Shown: positions 27,331 to 42,099, numbered from the stretch's first letter. The stretch: DNA of 64,000 nucleotides from Rhynochetos jubatus (GCA_027574665.1 CM050648.1:67721363-67785362), one strand, 5' to 3'. Numbers and translations: made by a program. Notes: generated from the sequence alone by a model not told the origin.

Positions 27331-30300
27331 CATAGCTATAATCTGTACTGGATTTAAGTATTTCCTGAAAAACAAGGCATGCACTTAAAGCTGAAACATC
27401 ACTAGTAGCTTCAGATCAGTACTTGTTTTTAGCAGGGATCATTTCTGCATTTAGGCTCTTTTTCTCTGGGGAAGAGGTGGAATAGAAATTGTTGTTTCAG
27501 GGCTTGTGCTTGAGAGGCCAGCAGATTTCATGGCATTCAGAGAGTAGGATCATTCTTTAGATTTCTGTTTGTTTAAAAGATTTATTCAAATCATTAGATA
27601 GGTTTTGGCAAGGGGCGCAAAATGTTTTCACTGTAACGCCTTTGTTTCTATACTAGATTAATTTATTGTTCTTTTAAGACATAATTAATATATATCCTAG
27701 GATGATTATGTTTTAGTGTAGAGAAAGTGTATTAGTAGCAGTCTCATTTGGTGAAACAGGAAGTTTTCATGGGTTTTAGTTTTCACATATTTCACTCCAT
27801 ACAGTTGGTAATGCCTTCTCTAGAATTAAGAGACCAAGCTTTCTCCCTGGCATGCCCACTCTTCCAATTAAAGGTAACGGGTGAAATTCTGCCCTCAGTT
27901 ATGTGAGCATGATCTCCAACAACTTCAAGTCAATTTTTATAGAAATTATGAATACAAAATCTAAAGTTGCAGCTGTGTCAGTCTGCATGAGGTGCAGGAA
28001 AAGTGTTATCATGTTTCTAGCATACAGTCCTTATTCCTGTTGCCTTGTTAATGAATACTCCGTGTCTAATCCCTTGTTCGTGGATGCTCTAAATCTAACG
28101 TCTGGCTGCTCCAAGTGAGTATAACACACCTGGGTGCTTGACAGTGGAAACCCAAGACACTGATGCTTTCACAGTCAAAACAGTAGGCAAACACCTTCCC
28201 CTTAGAGATGGATGAGGCAGAAAAAGGACCTTAAGATCTACGGTGCATCAACTTTGTTTAGGCTTTCCTCTTCAGCTACTTTCTATGGGCTTTTCCTCCA
28301 CCCAGCCACTGATTTTCCTGGATTGCCTGGCAGCTACTAGGCAGTCCTCAGCTCTGAACCACCCAATGGGTAAATAGTTGTATCACACTGAATTTTGTTT
28401 GTCAGGGGTTAAGCACTCTGGAGATTCTCCCTCTTCCAACAGCACACAACCAGCTTTTTGGAGTAGATTGAAAAATATTTGTTCTCATCCTTTTTCTTGT
28501 ACATGGTATCTTCTAAACAAAGGATCTGTGTGGTACTATGTAGATTTTCAAGGTTCCTTTTAACTGTAGCTAATACTAGTTATGTAGGCTTGTAAACTTT
28601 GGTTCTTTTTAGGGGTTTATGACTCCTAGTAATTTATATGGAAGCACTTTTGTAGGGTAGGAATAGGATCAGTTCTCTTTGCCCCATTATAAAGACATAT
28701 TCTTGAGTGAACACATAGTAATATTATTGGCCAGACCAAGGATATAAAGATCTGATTTGATGTCCTTCGGTCAGAAAGTAGCATGGGCAAAGAATGTGAT
28801 TGTCCAGCTGTCTTGGAGTCCTCTGTGCTTAGATTATCTGATCACTATTTTGGACATGATCATGGATTAAAAACTGATATCGTTATTGCGGCTTCTTCAG
28901 TTGCAGTATTGAGAATACTTTAAACTTACTTCAAGGGGCCAAGGACTTTCCAGGGTAGACCTCTCTTTTTCTTTTTTTTCTCCATTTCATCATTTGATAA
29001 GCCTTGAGACTGGTCAGCTTTTAATATGATCTATATATCATATTTAGTTTTTGTTAAATATTCTTATCTTGTGTACTGTGGGTAGTTCCTGCTAATCTGG
29101 AAAAGAGAATAAAAATAGGGAGATGTAATTAGCTTATTCAGGGAAGCAGGAGGTTAGTGAGTAAAACAATGTTGGCATGGGACAGTGCTCAAGTGTAATG
29201 ACACAGGATTAATTTAAAACCAGACTCAGAGAGTGGTCAGATTACAATTCATAATGTGTCTAAACAAATTTGCCTGGAAGACTATACAACTTATGCTGTT
29301 CTTTTTGAAAATGTGGTTCACCCTAGAACCTGTTAAAACGGCAGTCAGTGGCTGTACCCCATCTAGGATGGTTCTCTGGAACACAAGTGTCCATTAGCTT
29401 GTCATGACAAGGACCACATGCCTTTTAAGTCTGTTTATTAAATTTATAATCCTAGCTTCATTTTGAAAAGTCTGTTTAGGTCTCAAATAAACAGGTTAGC
29501 AGAAGCACATCTGCAGACTTCCCATTACAGTAACCATACTTAATATTACTGCTTTTTACTTCAGTCCATCACTTGCATTCATTTCCTGTATGGTGACCAA
29601 TGTCCTTAGTTCATCATCTCATAAATCAAAAGTTTAAAACTTTTGAATATATTTCAACACCAAAAATTCAGGTTTTGGTTTTTTTTACAAATGGCAATCC
29701 TGGATGCCACTGAATATTTTGATCTTGGGTTTATGCTCAAAATAAAGAATTTTAAAATACAGACTTCAGAGAAAGATCTGACTGGCTAGAAAAAGGTGTA
29801 CTTTAAATACAGAATGTGGTTGTTTCAAGTCACAGTATTTTTGAGAAAGACTACATGAGCCCTCTGTAGATGTCTTTATAATGAGCTTCCACATTAATTT
29901 TAAGAAATCAGTATGATGTGCTGCTTGCAGATTATAATGTAATTCTGTAATACAAATTAGATCAGCTTTGAATGTCTTTGAAATGTAGTGTGTTAAAAAT
30001 GGTATGTACAGGTTAAAAGATACAGATTCAGAACACCGGGATTTACATGAAATTATCACACATGCTTTGATAGAGTCCTAGACTGATTCAAAAGAGCAAG
30101 TTTCATATGAAGCTGTCTCATTTTCTTTGATAGCCACCTTGATCTTTATGCAGTCATCTATTAATTATATTACAGATAAGGTAAATAAAAGTGTTGAAAT
30201 ATTGAGATCACAGCCTCCTTTTTTCTTGTGAAGACTAAAGGTATGCTTCTGTGAAGTCGGTGAGCAACGGGGGATGATAAAGGTATTCTTCAGCTGTCAG

Positions 30301-31197
30301 ACAGTATTTATTTTGACACGTGACTGAAAGATCTAGAGTTCAATAGCTAAGAGCATAACTGAAAGGGTAAAACTCATATGTGATCTAGACCAAAAGTGCT
30401 ATAAGACAGTCTAAGGATTTTCCAGGGCCAAGGCACTGGATAACACTGTGAAGGTTTTCCTGGTGGAATTATATTTCATTTAGTTCTCAAAAGATTGTGC
30501 CGTAAGCCCAGTTCTGCAATGTGCTGATCGCACCATACAACTGCCACTATACTGTGCGTTCACGCTTGTTTCCTCTTAGGTTTGGCCTCTCTGTTTTCCC
30601 CACACAAGCAGCTCAGAGGCTTTAACCCTGTTAGTTCTAGAGGAGCCCATCATGGTTATTACAGACTAAACATAGGAAATTTGCTTATTTTATCAGCATT
30701 CAGGATTTAGCAGTGTGGGTTTTGAATGTAGCAATTTTTCAACTTCTCTTTTTTTCAAGGCAGCAATGTTTAGCTAATAAGCTGCAGTGTCACCATTACA
30801 CAGTTGTAGCTGCAGAGTACGCTGTCTCAAGAAATTGGCTTATCTGCTTACTCTTTAATTCAGAACTTTCCAAAAGTCCTTTGCTTTCAGTAAGCCTAAA
30901 TAGAAATGTCTAAACTATAAAAGGTATTTATCTCTGTAGTGATGGAATTTTCAGCTTAACTAAATGCATTTGTTCACTTTAATATTTAATTTCAGTGTTC
31001 TGCCCTCTGTAGAGACAGATAACAGAACATGCCACCAAAAAATGCTATTAAATCATGGGTATATCTGCTAATAGAACAATAGCTTTATTTAAGCAAACAT
31101 AGAAGTCCATACACAATGCCATCTCTCAGTGCAATAGTTTAATTCAATTCATTGCCTATACTGAAATTGGCCTTGTAAAATGACTCCAGAAGTAGTC

Positions 31198-31220
31198 TTT
31201 GTTTGTTTGTTTGTTTGTTT
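31198..31220 (+). repeat. (TTTG)n microsatellite
   Basis: Five to six units of TTTG. Confidence 0.9.
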
Positions 31221-34200
31221 AGAATACTTTCACATATATTGTAATTTGAATCTGATATCAACATTGCTTTACATATCTCACTGGGAGATCATCAAAAGTT
31301 AACACCCATGTCGTCTCCATTAATGTGTTAAAAATGTGAACTAGCAATCTGCTAATAAAAGGCTCTTAATCCTTATGTTCATTAACAATGTGTTTCTCCT
31401 TTAAGGGATTCTTTTTCTAGTTCTGTATGTTTCAGTCATAGTCTTTAAAGGTTTTATTTTCCAAACATGCATATCATTCCTACCACCATTGATGGTATTT
31501 ATGCTACAAATGTATGAAGAGGGAAAACAGTCCTTATGCTTTTAAAAGTAGTTTATATAAATATTGCAATAATAAAACTATTCAGAACCCTGTCCAGTAT
31601 TTTTCTGTACTAAAGTTCTTTTGTAAACTCACTTTGTAGTCAAGACAGATGAGTTTTTTGTAAGTTTATTTTTCTCAAACCAAGGAATGCAATTAGGTGA
31701 CTTTTATCTAAAACATAAATCTGCTGACTTGCTATTAAAGTTTTGGAAAATGAGGAAGTAGGCAATGGTTACAGCAAGAAATGCCTAGACTGCAATTGTA
31801 TAGATGCTTATTCCTAATTTTGTGTTTTGTTCTATAGAGTCATTATATGGGAAAACTGCATAAAGTGTACAGTGGCTATATGCAAGCACAAGAGAGCATG
31901 GATGAATGTGCAAGAATGAGCAAGAATGAAAGGAGAAAAAAGATGAACCCAAATCCTCTACAGGAAAATACATAGAAATCTATAAAAACATGATTCTTCT
32001 TATAAGATGACCAGGTGGTATCCTCTGCTAGAGAGGTTTTCATCGAAGCCAATGTGATGATTTGTATGTTAAGATCATCCTAGGACAAAACAAAGAGTGG
32101 TAACATCTGTGCTTGACAAAAGAAAAAATTATTATAACATAGAAATGTACTAATATAGAGGAGGGAGATATTAGACTTGTATGTATGTTTTCCATAAAAC
32201 AGAACTGGAGTGCTGCCAACAAATGATGAGCAGTTTGGGCTGTGAGAAAGTAGCTTCAACAGGTTTCCTTTCATAAGCTCAATTTACAGTAAAATACATC
32301 TTCTAGTGGGTATGAATGTCCATTACTGTTCTGGCCTTTGGGTGATTTTTGTAAAATTGTCAGAACTGAAAAGTGATGTGAGCTTGTAAGTCATGTGCAT
32401 GTTTGACATTTTTGAAAACTACACCCTGAAATACATATCAGACCACACAAGATATGCTTATGTGGACAGCTAAAAAATATCCAGGACCTTGCTATTTACA
32501 CTTTCTGGTTGTTGGGTGTTTTTAAACTTTCTTAGTGGGTCTGGGGTGGAGATGGTATTAGACAGATATTTTGATGTCTGTTTCTCTGGAACCATGCTTC
32601 TTTAGGAGATTGTCTTCAGTCGCATTTAAATTCTTTATGTTTTAAGTTACTAGTTTGAAAATCTGTCTTCCTATCTTCTATTCCATGAATAGAATGAGCT
32701 GCACAGCAGCAGGGGGAACAGTTCTTAAAGTCATTAATTTATTTTCTCTTCTTTTCTGGATTAATTTATATATACATTAATTCATATATACATCTCACCT
32801 GTTGTTTGGGTGCTTGGGTGGGTTTTGTTTGGGTTTTTTTGTTGTTGTTGCTGTTATTTTGGCCTACTTTCTATTTTTTTAATTATTAAAAAAGCATCTC
32901 TAAGTCATTCACTGAAGTATCAAATTCAGATTCAAAGACTTTCCAGATTATCTCCAAATGGTCCTGGATATTCTGACATAGACCAACATCTCATACTACA
33001 ATGGCCATGATATGTTGTAAGAAAAACACAATCCACAAACTAGCTAGAGACAGCAGAGTGGTAGCCACAAATATCTTTTGACATTCTAAATTGATCCTCA
33101 CCCTCCCTGCAGCTGTGAGAGCTGGCACTGGCACGCTACTTGTTGATGTGCACGGACACGAAACTCATGATAACACAATGAGAGTCACTAGAGAAGGGCT
33201 GACATCAGGTGACCTCTTCTAGGTGGCAAAGCAATTCTTAAGTAGAACATGGGCCTTCACGGGCAAGTAGCAGTTCAGCAGGAGGGGGTTGTTTTTCTGG
33301 TTCAGAGGTTTTTTTTACTTCGGCACCTCTTTTCCAACTAGTTCTTTCATCTCCTAAGGACTATACTGAATAATAAACAAAATCCGCTGATGTTGTTTGG
33401 ATTGACTGTGGCTGAGCCCTTAGAAGTAAAATGCTGTAGTATTTGTTAGCTTTTATATATGTTAGTATATCACAGACGTATTTTTAAAGACAAGCTAACA
33501 GTTACTTTTCTCCATATGGTTAAAAAGCATGTGCCTTTGTTTGAAAATCAAAATAGGTGTTTCCTTGCAGGAAAAAGCTATATCCACAAGATTAAAAGAC
33601 ACAGCAAGATACAGTATCTAAGATCAGTTGGGGAATCCTGAGACAATGTTGTATTGATAAATTATTAGAAGACCTTGACTTATCATACATTTTGAAAGGT
33701 CACTCACCTTATGATAACAAAGGCTGACACTTCAGACCCCAGCTTCCTTTTCCAGATACTAAGTGTCTGAGAAAATCCAGCAGTATAACACACCAGAGCC
33801 TACTCAACAGATGTCTCTAAAGGCTGTACTTAGCTCAAGCTTCATCTACTTATTAGCATACCCTATTCCAAAGCCATAGTGTTTGTATTTACACAGGGTG
33901 TGTGCCGTTTCTGTACATGTTTTTCAACATAAAAGTAAAGCTTCCAAAGGAATTTAAAACCGTCTCACAATGCATATATATATATATGTAGTGCACAAAT
34001 AAGAGGAAATTTTCAGTGATACCACCTTTTCTACTAATGCTACAGAATATCCATCTAACACAAAACAAAGAACAGGTTTGCATGAGGTATAGGTATATTT
34101 AGAGCTGATTAGAAGGTAGAAATGATACACAGAAGCATCCATAATGATTATGCAATTTTTACAGTATTTCGGTTTTGTCCTAATTTTCCTGCAAGCTAGT

Positions 34201-35104
34201 CACGGGATGCCCTTGCAACTCCCATTGACATATTAACATAAGACTTTCTGAAAGTTTGTCTTTCTCTAAAAATACACTTGAACTAGCTGAACTTCCTGAT
34301 CTACTTCTCTCCCCAAAATAAACAACAAGTGAGATATGTTTATATTTGAGAAGAAGCTGCTGTGAATGTCCTTTAAGTGCTTTTGAAGAAGGGCATTTAA
34401 CTGCACATATTATTCTAAGTTTTGTATTATGCAATATTCCCAATATGAATACTCCAAAGAATTTAATTGGAACATAAAAAGAGCAATATCCTTAATCTGA
34501 TATGTTAGGATTTAGTGATATTATTTAATATTTTTAAATTTATGAAAATCATGAATTACAATAGATTATTTTGGAAAAGGTCCCATGTTATTTGTTCTCT
34601 AATAGTCCCAGGGACGTTATATTTTTTTCCAAAAGAAATATAAATCTTATTAAAAAACTTGAGAAAGTTGGTGTGTATATGTCTAGAGAGAGGTTACTTT
34701 TCTTTTAATCTTTTTTCATCCAAATGCTGATTTCTTTGCCTTTGTCAGCTTAAATTAGGCTTTTAATGTTATTTTAACATTTTCTATTTAATATGTGCTG
34801 AAAATGGTGTGGGCCTAATGTTAGCACAGCTGTGAAATTTGATTTTTATCCTCTTCGCTAAAAGACTTGTGGGAGTATAAAGATTTTTATAACAGTGCTT
34901 CCTAAGGAGGTAAAAATAATCAATATAATACCACTTTAAAAAAAAGTAGATAATTTGCACAGTACTCCTGACCATAGCAGTGATTGAATAAACACTGGGT
35001 AGGGTCACCTGCTGCTTGTAAGCTGGTAAGTATAACTTAGCCATTACCATCCACTCCTGAATTTTATGTATCAAATTCTGGCACTGTGACAACAGCTCCA
35101 GCAC

Positions 35105-35440
35105 ATTTCATAGAGCCATACAATAATTTAGTAGAAAGAACCTCTGGAGTTGATCTGGTCCAGCAAGGCCAACTGAATTGGGTTGCTCAGGGATATGTCC
35201 AGCTGAGTTTTGGATATCTCCACAAACAGAGAATTCAAAAAATCCCTGCACATGTTTAAAAATTCTTGTGGAGAAAATATTCATAATATCCAAAGCCTGT
35301 ACCTCTTATCCTGTCACTCTGCAGCTCTGAGTAAAGCCTGGATCTGGCTTTCTACATCCTCAAGGGTAGATGAAGACAGCAGTAAGGTCGCCCTTTCGCA
35401 TTCTCTCCTAACTGCTGAACAAAGAAAGATCTCGACCTCC
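35105..35440 (-). mobile_element. Degenerate old CR1 fragment (reverse)
   Basis: TTTCATAGAGCCATACAATA, AACCTCTGGAGTTGATCTGG and CCTCTTATCCTGTCACTCTG are recognisable parts of an older CR1 family, reverse orientation. The octamer tail is eroded. Its inner edge is unclear and may pass into the unidentified block at 35440-37250. Confidence 0.75.
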
Positions 35441-37250
35441 TTGGAGGTGCCCTGTGCTCCAGCCCCTGCCCATCCTGGTGACCTGACTTATACTAACTGG
35501 GAAGCACAACACGGACACCATACTCCTGGTGCCTCCCCTCCTCTGCTGAGCAGATGGGAACAAACACTCCCCTTGAACTGCACCTCTCTAGTCAGCTCAC
35601 CAATGCCCTTTGGAACTTACTTTCCATTTTCTTCAGAAACGTTTTGGTTGCAGCAAAGAGTTGGCTACAGCTGGAAGGATGCTACCTGCTGCTGAATGGG
35701 ACAGAAATGACCAAATCAATGTACACAGGGGCTGTGTTACTGTCTGACTAGGCTGATTTCTCTCCAGTTTCTTATTCTCCCTGCTCCTACCTGCAGAAGT
35801 GGCTTTGTTTGGCCTAGACAAGACAGGCACTCTGAGCCCTCAGCTTCTCCAAGATGATGCCTACCTCTTGTTAGCCCCCTTTGGAAACACAAGCTTTCAG
35901 GTTGGAAATAAGACACCTGCTATCTCATGGAAGAGACAAAGGAGAACCCCAGAGTGCAAGCCCGTGGCCTGGTTGCTCCTCACCATCTGCACTCTGCAGC
36001 TTTCCATGGACCACCTGGTGCAGGATCCACTCTCAGGTCACCCTTCTGCTGTGTACCAACTTCATCCTCAGTTGGTACAGAAAAGTTCCCTATTCTTCCC
36101 TCTACAGAGGAGTACAGAAGCAGTGAAAGTCAAAAAAGATGTTACATGAATGGTACATTTGATCTCCAGCAGATGATGCTCCGCCTGGCAAGGCTGATGC
36201 CTGTTTCCTGCCTTTGAATTAGCTTGTTATCCTCCATTCCAGCTACTCACTAGCAGATGTATAAGCCACCTTGCGCTACTTCAAGGCACTGGGCCCAGGC
36301 TCAGCAAGATTGTGGACTACAGATGCTTCCAGTGCCTGAAGAAGATTGGAAGCAATGAATTTGGCCCTTTGCAGGAAGTTTGTGGCCTCTTTCTAGAGGG
36401 AATCTCAGCCAGGGCCATGTATATAGGCAGTGACCTCCTGCTGGTCCCTCACCATCTCCTCTTCAATGTTATTTCGATCTCCAGTGGGTCTGGGTCCCCA
36501 GTGACCTGGCACAGCAAAACTGGTTTGTCCCACATGTTCTCCCCATGTGTTCATTTCTTGTCCTGCCTCTCTATATCCTTCCTTCTCTAAGCTTTCTCTC
36601 TTCAGTTTATCCAGGCTTGACAGTCAGAGGAGCTGGAACCACTTTTCCAGGAAGGAGTACACACCTACTCCTGCATCCCAGGGGTGTCTCTCCCACTGCT
36701 GGTACAGTTGGTATAGCCACTTCTCGTCAGATCTTTCTTGGAAAGACTCAGTTGATGGGGCAGGATTGTGACAAACTTTCCCAAGTCAGACTGGGCTCTG
36801 GAGAAATGTTCGTTCTTCAAAATATCAATGCAAAGTACTTCATGCTCCAATCAAAGAACTGGCAATACCTCCCCTTTCCCTCCTTACACCCCTACCTGCT
36901 CCAAGACCCCTCAATGATCACAGGGATGACACTCAGAGACTTGAGGTGCCAGTCATGTGGGCAGATTCCTTTAAGGCACTGGGTACAGTGGGTTACCCAA
37001 TATGGGCTGTCAGGTGGCTGGTGACAGCAGGCATCTATTGGGAGATACTGAACCTCTGTTTCCTGCTTCCAGGATTTGAAGTCTTCCTTCGAAAAAACGC
37101 TCTGAGTGAATTCTCCAGTAATGTCGCCCAGTGTGCCAAGGTAAGTTTCATCCCAGTTCAATGGGAAAGCTTGCACATACATTTCTTGTTCATCATTCTC
37201 TCACACTTGAGGAGTTTACAAAGAGAAAATAGGAAATGTCAGTAAAGGTA
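35441..37250. other. Unidentified GC-richer block in the desert
   Basis: About 1.8 kb with clearly higher GC than both flanks. Many overlapping open frames (up to 161 codons, with starts just outside) lie on both strands, none recognisable. It abuts an old CR1 relic and ends near a good donor-like sequence, CCAAGGTAAGTT at 37137. Could be a decayed transposable element or an exon of a non-coding RNA. Confidence 0.4.
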
Positions 37251-37318
37251 AGTTCCTTGTTAACATTTAGAATTAATCAGAAAGGGTATTTGTTCTATAT
37301 ATATTCCAAACACTGGCA

Positions 37319-37357
37319 GGGGTGGGGGGGGGGAGGTGTGGTGGTGGCGTGTGTGTG
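37319..37357 (+). repeat. G/T-rich low-complexity tract
   Basis: G-run followed by GTG/GT units. Confidence 0.85.
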
Positions 37358-39118
37358 AAAATATGACACTGAAGTAAAGTATGGTTTACGATTAGTTTTT
37401 CAATTATTTTCCTTTTAACTTTCATCACCTTCATTTTTTAATTTCTTAGTGTCTATTTAGCATGTTTTTTCTTGCTAAGGAAAATATTGATCACTCATGA
37501 TCAAGACTACTGTCATTTTGGACAAGAAATTTATAAAACCCTCAACATAACACAAGATCAAAATTATAAGACATTTTTCTTATATTACAGCATACTCTAT
37601 TTAACTAAAAATATTACTTAAATCAACACTCTCCAAAACATAACCTGGCATCTAAAATATTTCATATCGATGGCAGAAACTTCTTGAAAGTAATGTTAAG
37701 TAGTATCAGTCTGTTTCATTTACAATTACAAGTAATAATAGAATTTAATCCTAAAGTATTACAAAAATGAAAATATTTTCTAAATTGATATACCACACTG
37801 TTTACTTAACCACTTAAAAGCAGTTATATACCTGAACTTAAATAAGATAACTTCACAGAATTGTGTTTAAAATGATATAGAGGAGTGTAACACTCTAGTT
37901 TCCATCATTACTAAGAAGCAGAAGCTTGAAAAATCACTTTCACATAAACTAACAATGAAACTTTGATAATGTATTTATCACGAAAATAGCAGAAATATAC
38001 TAATACCTTAATTATTACAGTTGTGCTTTTATCTATAGCTGTAGATGTTAAATAAGAGGATTTGAAGAGTGTTTGAATAAGAGCATATTACTGTAAATTT
38101 TGGCAAAGGAAACAGTCATTCTATTATGTGACCTTTTAGTTAGTGTAAGAATGTGGTTGTCAGTGGCATTCCAGCTTGTTTTTTGATAGAATTAAGTATA
38201 TTTTTTACTAAAACTATCTTGGCTAAGCTTACATCAGGATGTAGCTCTTTCATGTTACTAGAAAACCTAGGTATTACCTGCCTACATCAAATAAGCTACA
38301 TCATTGAATGAGTTGCAGCTAACATTGTTTAGACATTGTTTAGCATTGTTTAAACAACTAGCATTGTTTAGGTATGATTTTTATCTTCACTGGTTTTGGT
38401 TCTACAGAAAAAGTTCTCTGTATGTGTGTGAGCAATCCACTGGTATATAAAGCAGATGAAAAAAATAACTGCTAAAACTTCGTACATTATGTATTTCGTA
38501 TACTTGGCGGAGGGGGGGGGAGGGGGACCACAAATTTTGAAAATATTTTGATCCTTTTTTTAACAAATTTTATTTTAAAAACAAATAGAATAGCCATTCT
38601 TGAGAGTGCTTGTCTTCTGTAAGCCGTGGATTTTTATGACTGTCTGTGCAGATGCATGGAAAATGGAAAGGAAATGAAGAACAGGAGGGACAATACAAAA
38701 AGCTGCCAAAAAATACATGGTAAAAGGCCTGACAAGAAGACCAAATTTAATTCCAGAAGCAACAAGGTGCTTCAACAAGTGCAACAAGGTAACACCTCAA
38801 TGAAGGTGTTACAGTGCACTTTTTACTGTCAAAGATTCCCACGGCTCTTTATAATTATTCCAGCTCATACTACAGTGATTGTGGAGATAGACTTAACAAA
38901 CAGTGTACCGTTAGCAAAAGTAAAATATGCACAGCCTTTGTTCATTTCAATCAGTTCTTACTCTTAAAAAAAGTTGACCCATATGCAACACTTCTTCCTT
39001 CTCTGCTTTGAAAAACAGTACAGGGTTCTTAGATTGCACCTAAGGAACCTCTTACAGGGACAAAAGAGATATATGATTAATGTTGCATTGGGATAACTGG
39101 AAGGATTTCTTTACTGTA
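37358..39118. other. Intergenic, AT-rich
   Basis: No gene. Four CATTGTTTA copies lie at 38323-38370 and a G-rich run at 38508-38527. The 113-codon frame at 38626-38967 has no recognisable domain. Confidence 0.55.
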
Positions 39119-39575
39119 TCATAGAATCACAGACTGGTTTGGGTTGGAAGGGACCTTAAAGATCATCCAGTTCCAAACCCTCTGCAATGGGCAGGGACAC
39201 CCTCCACTAGACCAGGCTGCTCAAAGTTTCATCCAGCCTGGCCTTGAAAACAGCCAGGGATGGGGCAGCCACAGCTTCTCTGGGCAACCTGTTCCAGTGC
39301 CTCAACACCCTCTCTGTGAAGAACTTCTTCCTGATATCCAATCTAAATCTCGCCGCTTTCAGTTTAAACCTGTTACCCCTTGTCCTGTCACTACAGGCCT
39401 TTGTCAAAAGTCCCCCCCAGCTTTCCTGTAGGCCCCTTCAGGTACTGGAAGGTGCTATAAGGTCTCCTCAAAGCCTTCTCTTCTCCAGGCTGAACAAGCC
39501 CAAACCTCTCAGCCTGTCCCCACAGGAGAGGTGCTGCAGTCCTCTGATCATCTTTGTGGCTCTTCTCTGGATGTG
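39119..39575 (-). mobile_element. CR1 retroposon 3' fragment (reverse)
   Basis: Reverse orientation: begins ATCATAGAATCACAG, GGTTTGGGTTGGAAGGGACC and extends into the region equivalent to the end of ORF2 (GATCATCTTTGTGGCTCTTC) at about 39545-39570. Small open frames up to 136 codons are CR1 shadows. Confidence 0.95.
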
Positions 39576-42099
39576 GTATAATACTTGGTATAAAGAAATA
39601 CAGTATTTCCTGTTCTTCCACTTCATTATCAGCACTGAGTTGCTTCAGTTTTGAAATGAGAATTTATTACTTTCCAGCCTAAAGATGAGTGCTCTGCTGG
39701 CACGTAAAGTAAAAAATGCCAGCATGTACCTTTGTTTCATGTGTTCAGAAATCTCTGAATAGTCCCACCACATTTTTAAAACCAGGAAATTCCCTTTCTT
39801 CCTATTTAGGTAGCTGCTGTAAAGACCCATTGTTAACAGCATTTAGGATACAGAAAGTCTTTAAAGGAATACTGTAATAGTCTGTGGAAACATTTTCTTT
39901 CCATTTGAATATCTTGAAAGTAAGGGAAAGAGGTATGTAGTTTATCTTCTTATCAAAAGCAAGAAAATTTTAACGTTAGGGACATAGCTAAAAAGTAATA
40001 GTTACAAATTATCAAGCAACTTTTATGTGATGTTGCCACCAACATGTATTTAGTCAGATATATATTATCAAGATAAAACTTCAGGGGAGGTAAAACTTCA
40101 GGCTTTCATAGACCTATGAATCAATGCTTGCAAACCTCTGGGCTAAAAGTATATGGAGTATGAGTGCCCTACTCCAGTTTTACACAGATGAAACTTCATT
40201 GATTTCTGGCATGAAGGTAGAGTATTGTAGTGAGAAATCAGACATCTGCATTTCCTAATTTTCTACAGGTCTAACACAATGTTTTCTAAGGCAACTTAAG
40301 CTAAAACCCCTCGCAAAACAAACAACAAACCCACCACTCACACCCCACCCCCCCAAAAAAACCCCAAAACCAGAAAAACAAACAAAGGAAAAAAAACCAC
40401 TACCACATGCAACACTTCCTAAAACCAGAAAAGGCTTTGCAAAAGAAGTAGAAAAAATATGAGTATTTATTTCATACTACATACTGATTTTAAAATGGAT
40501 CTCTTGAAGACACCATGAAAGTGGAAAAGAAATAAAAGTTATTTTGTAGTGACCTGAATTCAGCATCAGATGTTAAAATCAAGACATGAAATTTTGGTAG
40601 AGAGATAAAAGTCAAAACAGAGACCTGACCACATGCCGGATGATATTAGTGGCAGATGTGATCGTCAGAAGTGTGATGGCATTTCCTCTGAATAGGCGAA
40701 TGTACTCTTCAAACTTTGATGTTAACATGATTAGCAATGAAAGTATGCTTTGTTCCTTTGCCTTCACATGGTCTCAATATTGGCAGTTATCGTTTACTTG
40801 TATTTTTAAATCAAATATTATCCTGCCCTGTATTCATGTGCAGATGCTTTGCACAATGCTGCTTTTTCTGTTGGACCTAAAAGAAAACTGTGAACCAGTG
40901 TACTGAACAGGGGCTAATTTTCTTTTTTTTCTATTTTACTTGATCCAAGCATTTGTATTTCCCAGTTTTATACTGGAAATCTTGGTACCATGCTTTCCAC
41001 TTCACAGCAATATCCTTACTACTTTGTCCATTGCCCCCAGACAGCCATTAATTAACTGCAAACACAACTTTATTACAGAATGACTGCAGCTTTATTAAGC
41101 AACAGGATTTACAGGCAATAACATAATCAATATAACATTAATATATCACATAATTAAGTAAGATTCTTACAAGATCTGCCTGTAGCCTGCAATATATAGA
41201 ACATCATTGTGACTGGTGATAGCAATTGGCCAAAAAAGATACAAATCACAATTTCTAAAATGGGAAAATACATTTCCTCTCTCAATTGAAGAAAAGATGT
41301 CTCATTTACCTCACACACGTCCTCATCAATCACCTACAAATTCTCATTCGTCCACCTTAAAATATAACAGTGGTATAAGAATGTTACTATAATGAAAGTT
41401 AGAATATCAAGGTATGTACCTGAGAATATACTGGGATTGACTGTACTCACCTCCTGTGAGTACACCTGCAAGTCAGTGATGCTTCCTTTATTTGACACGT
41501 TATTTGTGTGAGTAAAGAAACAAGAAAACAAAATAGATAAGAAACAAAAGAAAACAAAACAGATAAACCATTGTTAAGTCTTGCACGTTAGAATAGCACT
41601 GAATGTCTTTCAGCGGCTGCAATAAATCTGTGTGTACTTATGAATTTCTGTGAACCTAAAATAGTTTACTATTTCCATGAACTCTATCTGTAGGCGAATG
41701 AATGACACTTGAGATGGAGGAATCTATTCAACTGGTATCTCTCGAGAGCAGAAATGCTCTTGAACACGTAACTTTCCAAAAACATACACAAATAGCCTCT
41801 GAAGTTCTTCTATGTCTTCTTTTTGGGACAAAATATTAATTATTCTTACTACAATGGAGACATGCCGACCTGGACAGCCGTGTATGCATTGCTCTGTTAG
41901 AGTCTGGTTCTGTTGGCAGCCCTGAGGTCAAAATCCCTGACCAAATTCCCTTACTGCTTCCCTCTACTTTGAAACGTCCTCTGGGGCATAGTAGGCATGC
42001 TGTCATTTGAACGGGGCAAACAGTGGGAGAAAACCGTGGAAGTGTCCAACACCTCCAGCATATACCACCATATAACCTCAACACCTGTGCTCCATAGTG
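39576..42099. other. Intergenic, AT-rich
   Basis: No gene apart from spurious short frames; includes the A/C tract at 40315-40405. Confidence 0.55.
40315..40405 (+). repeat. A/C-rich low-complexity tract
   Basis: About 90 bases of nearly pure A and C. Confidence 0.8.

Larger units (their letters stand above)
24861..35104. other. AT-rich intergenic desert
   Basis: About 10 kb with no recognised gene. Contains (TTTG)5 at 31198-31220 and a candidate SOX/POU element at 27120-27330. All open frames are under 100 codons. Confidence 0.6.

Noticed and set aside
39207-39654. Frames near 39.2-39.6 kb, including a 136-codon one
   Set aside because: CR1 3' region translated in arbitrary frames.
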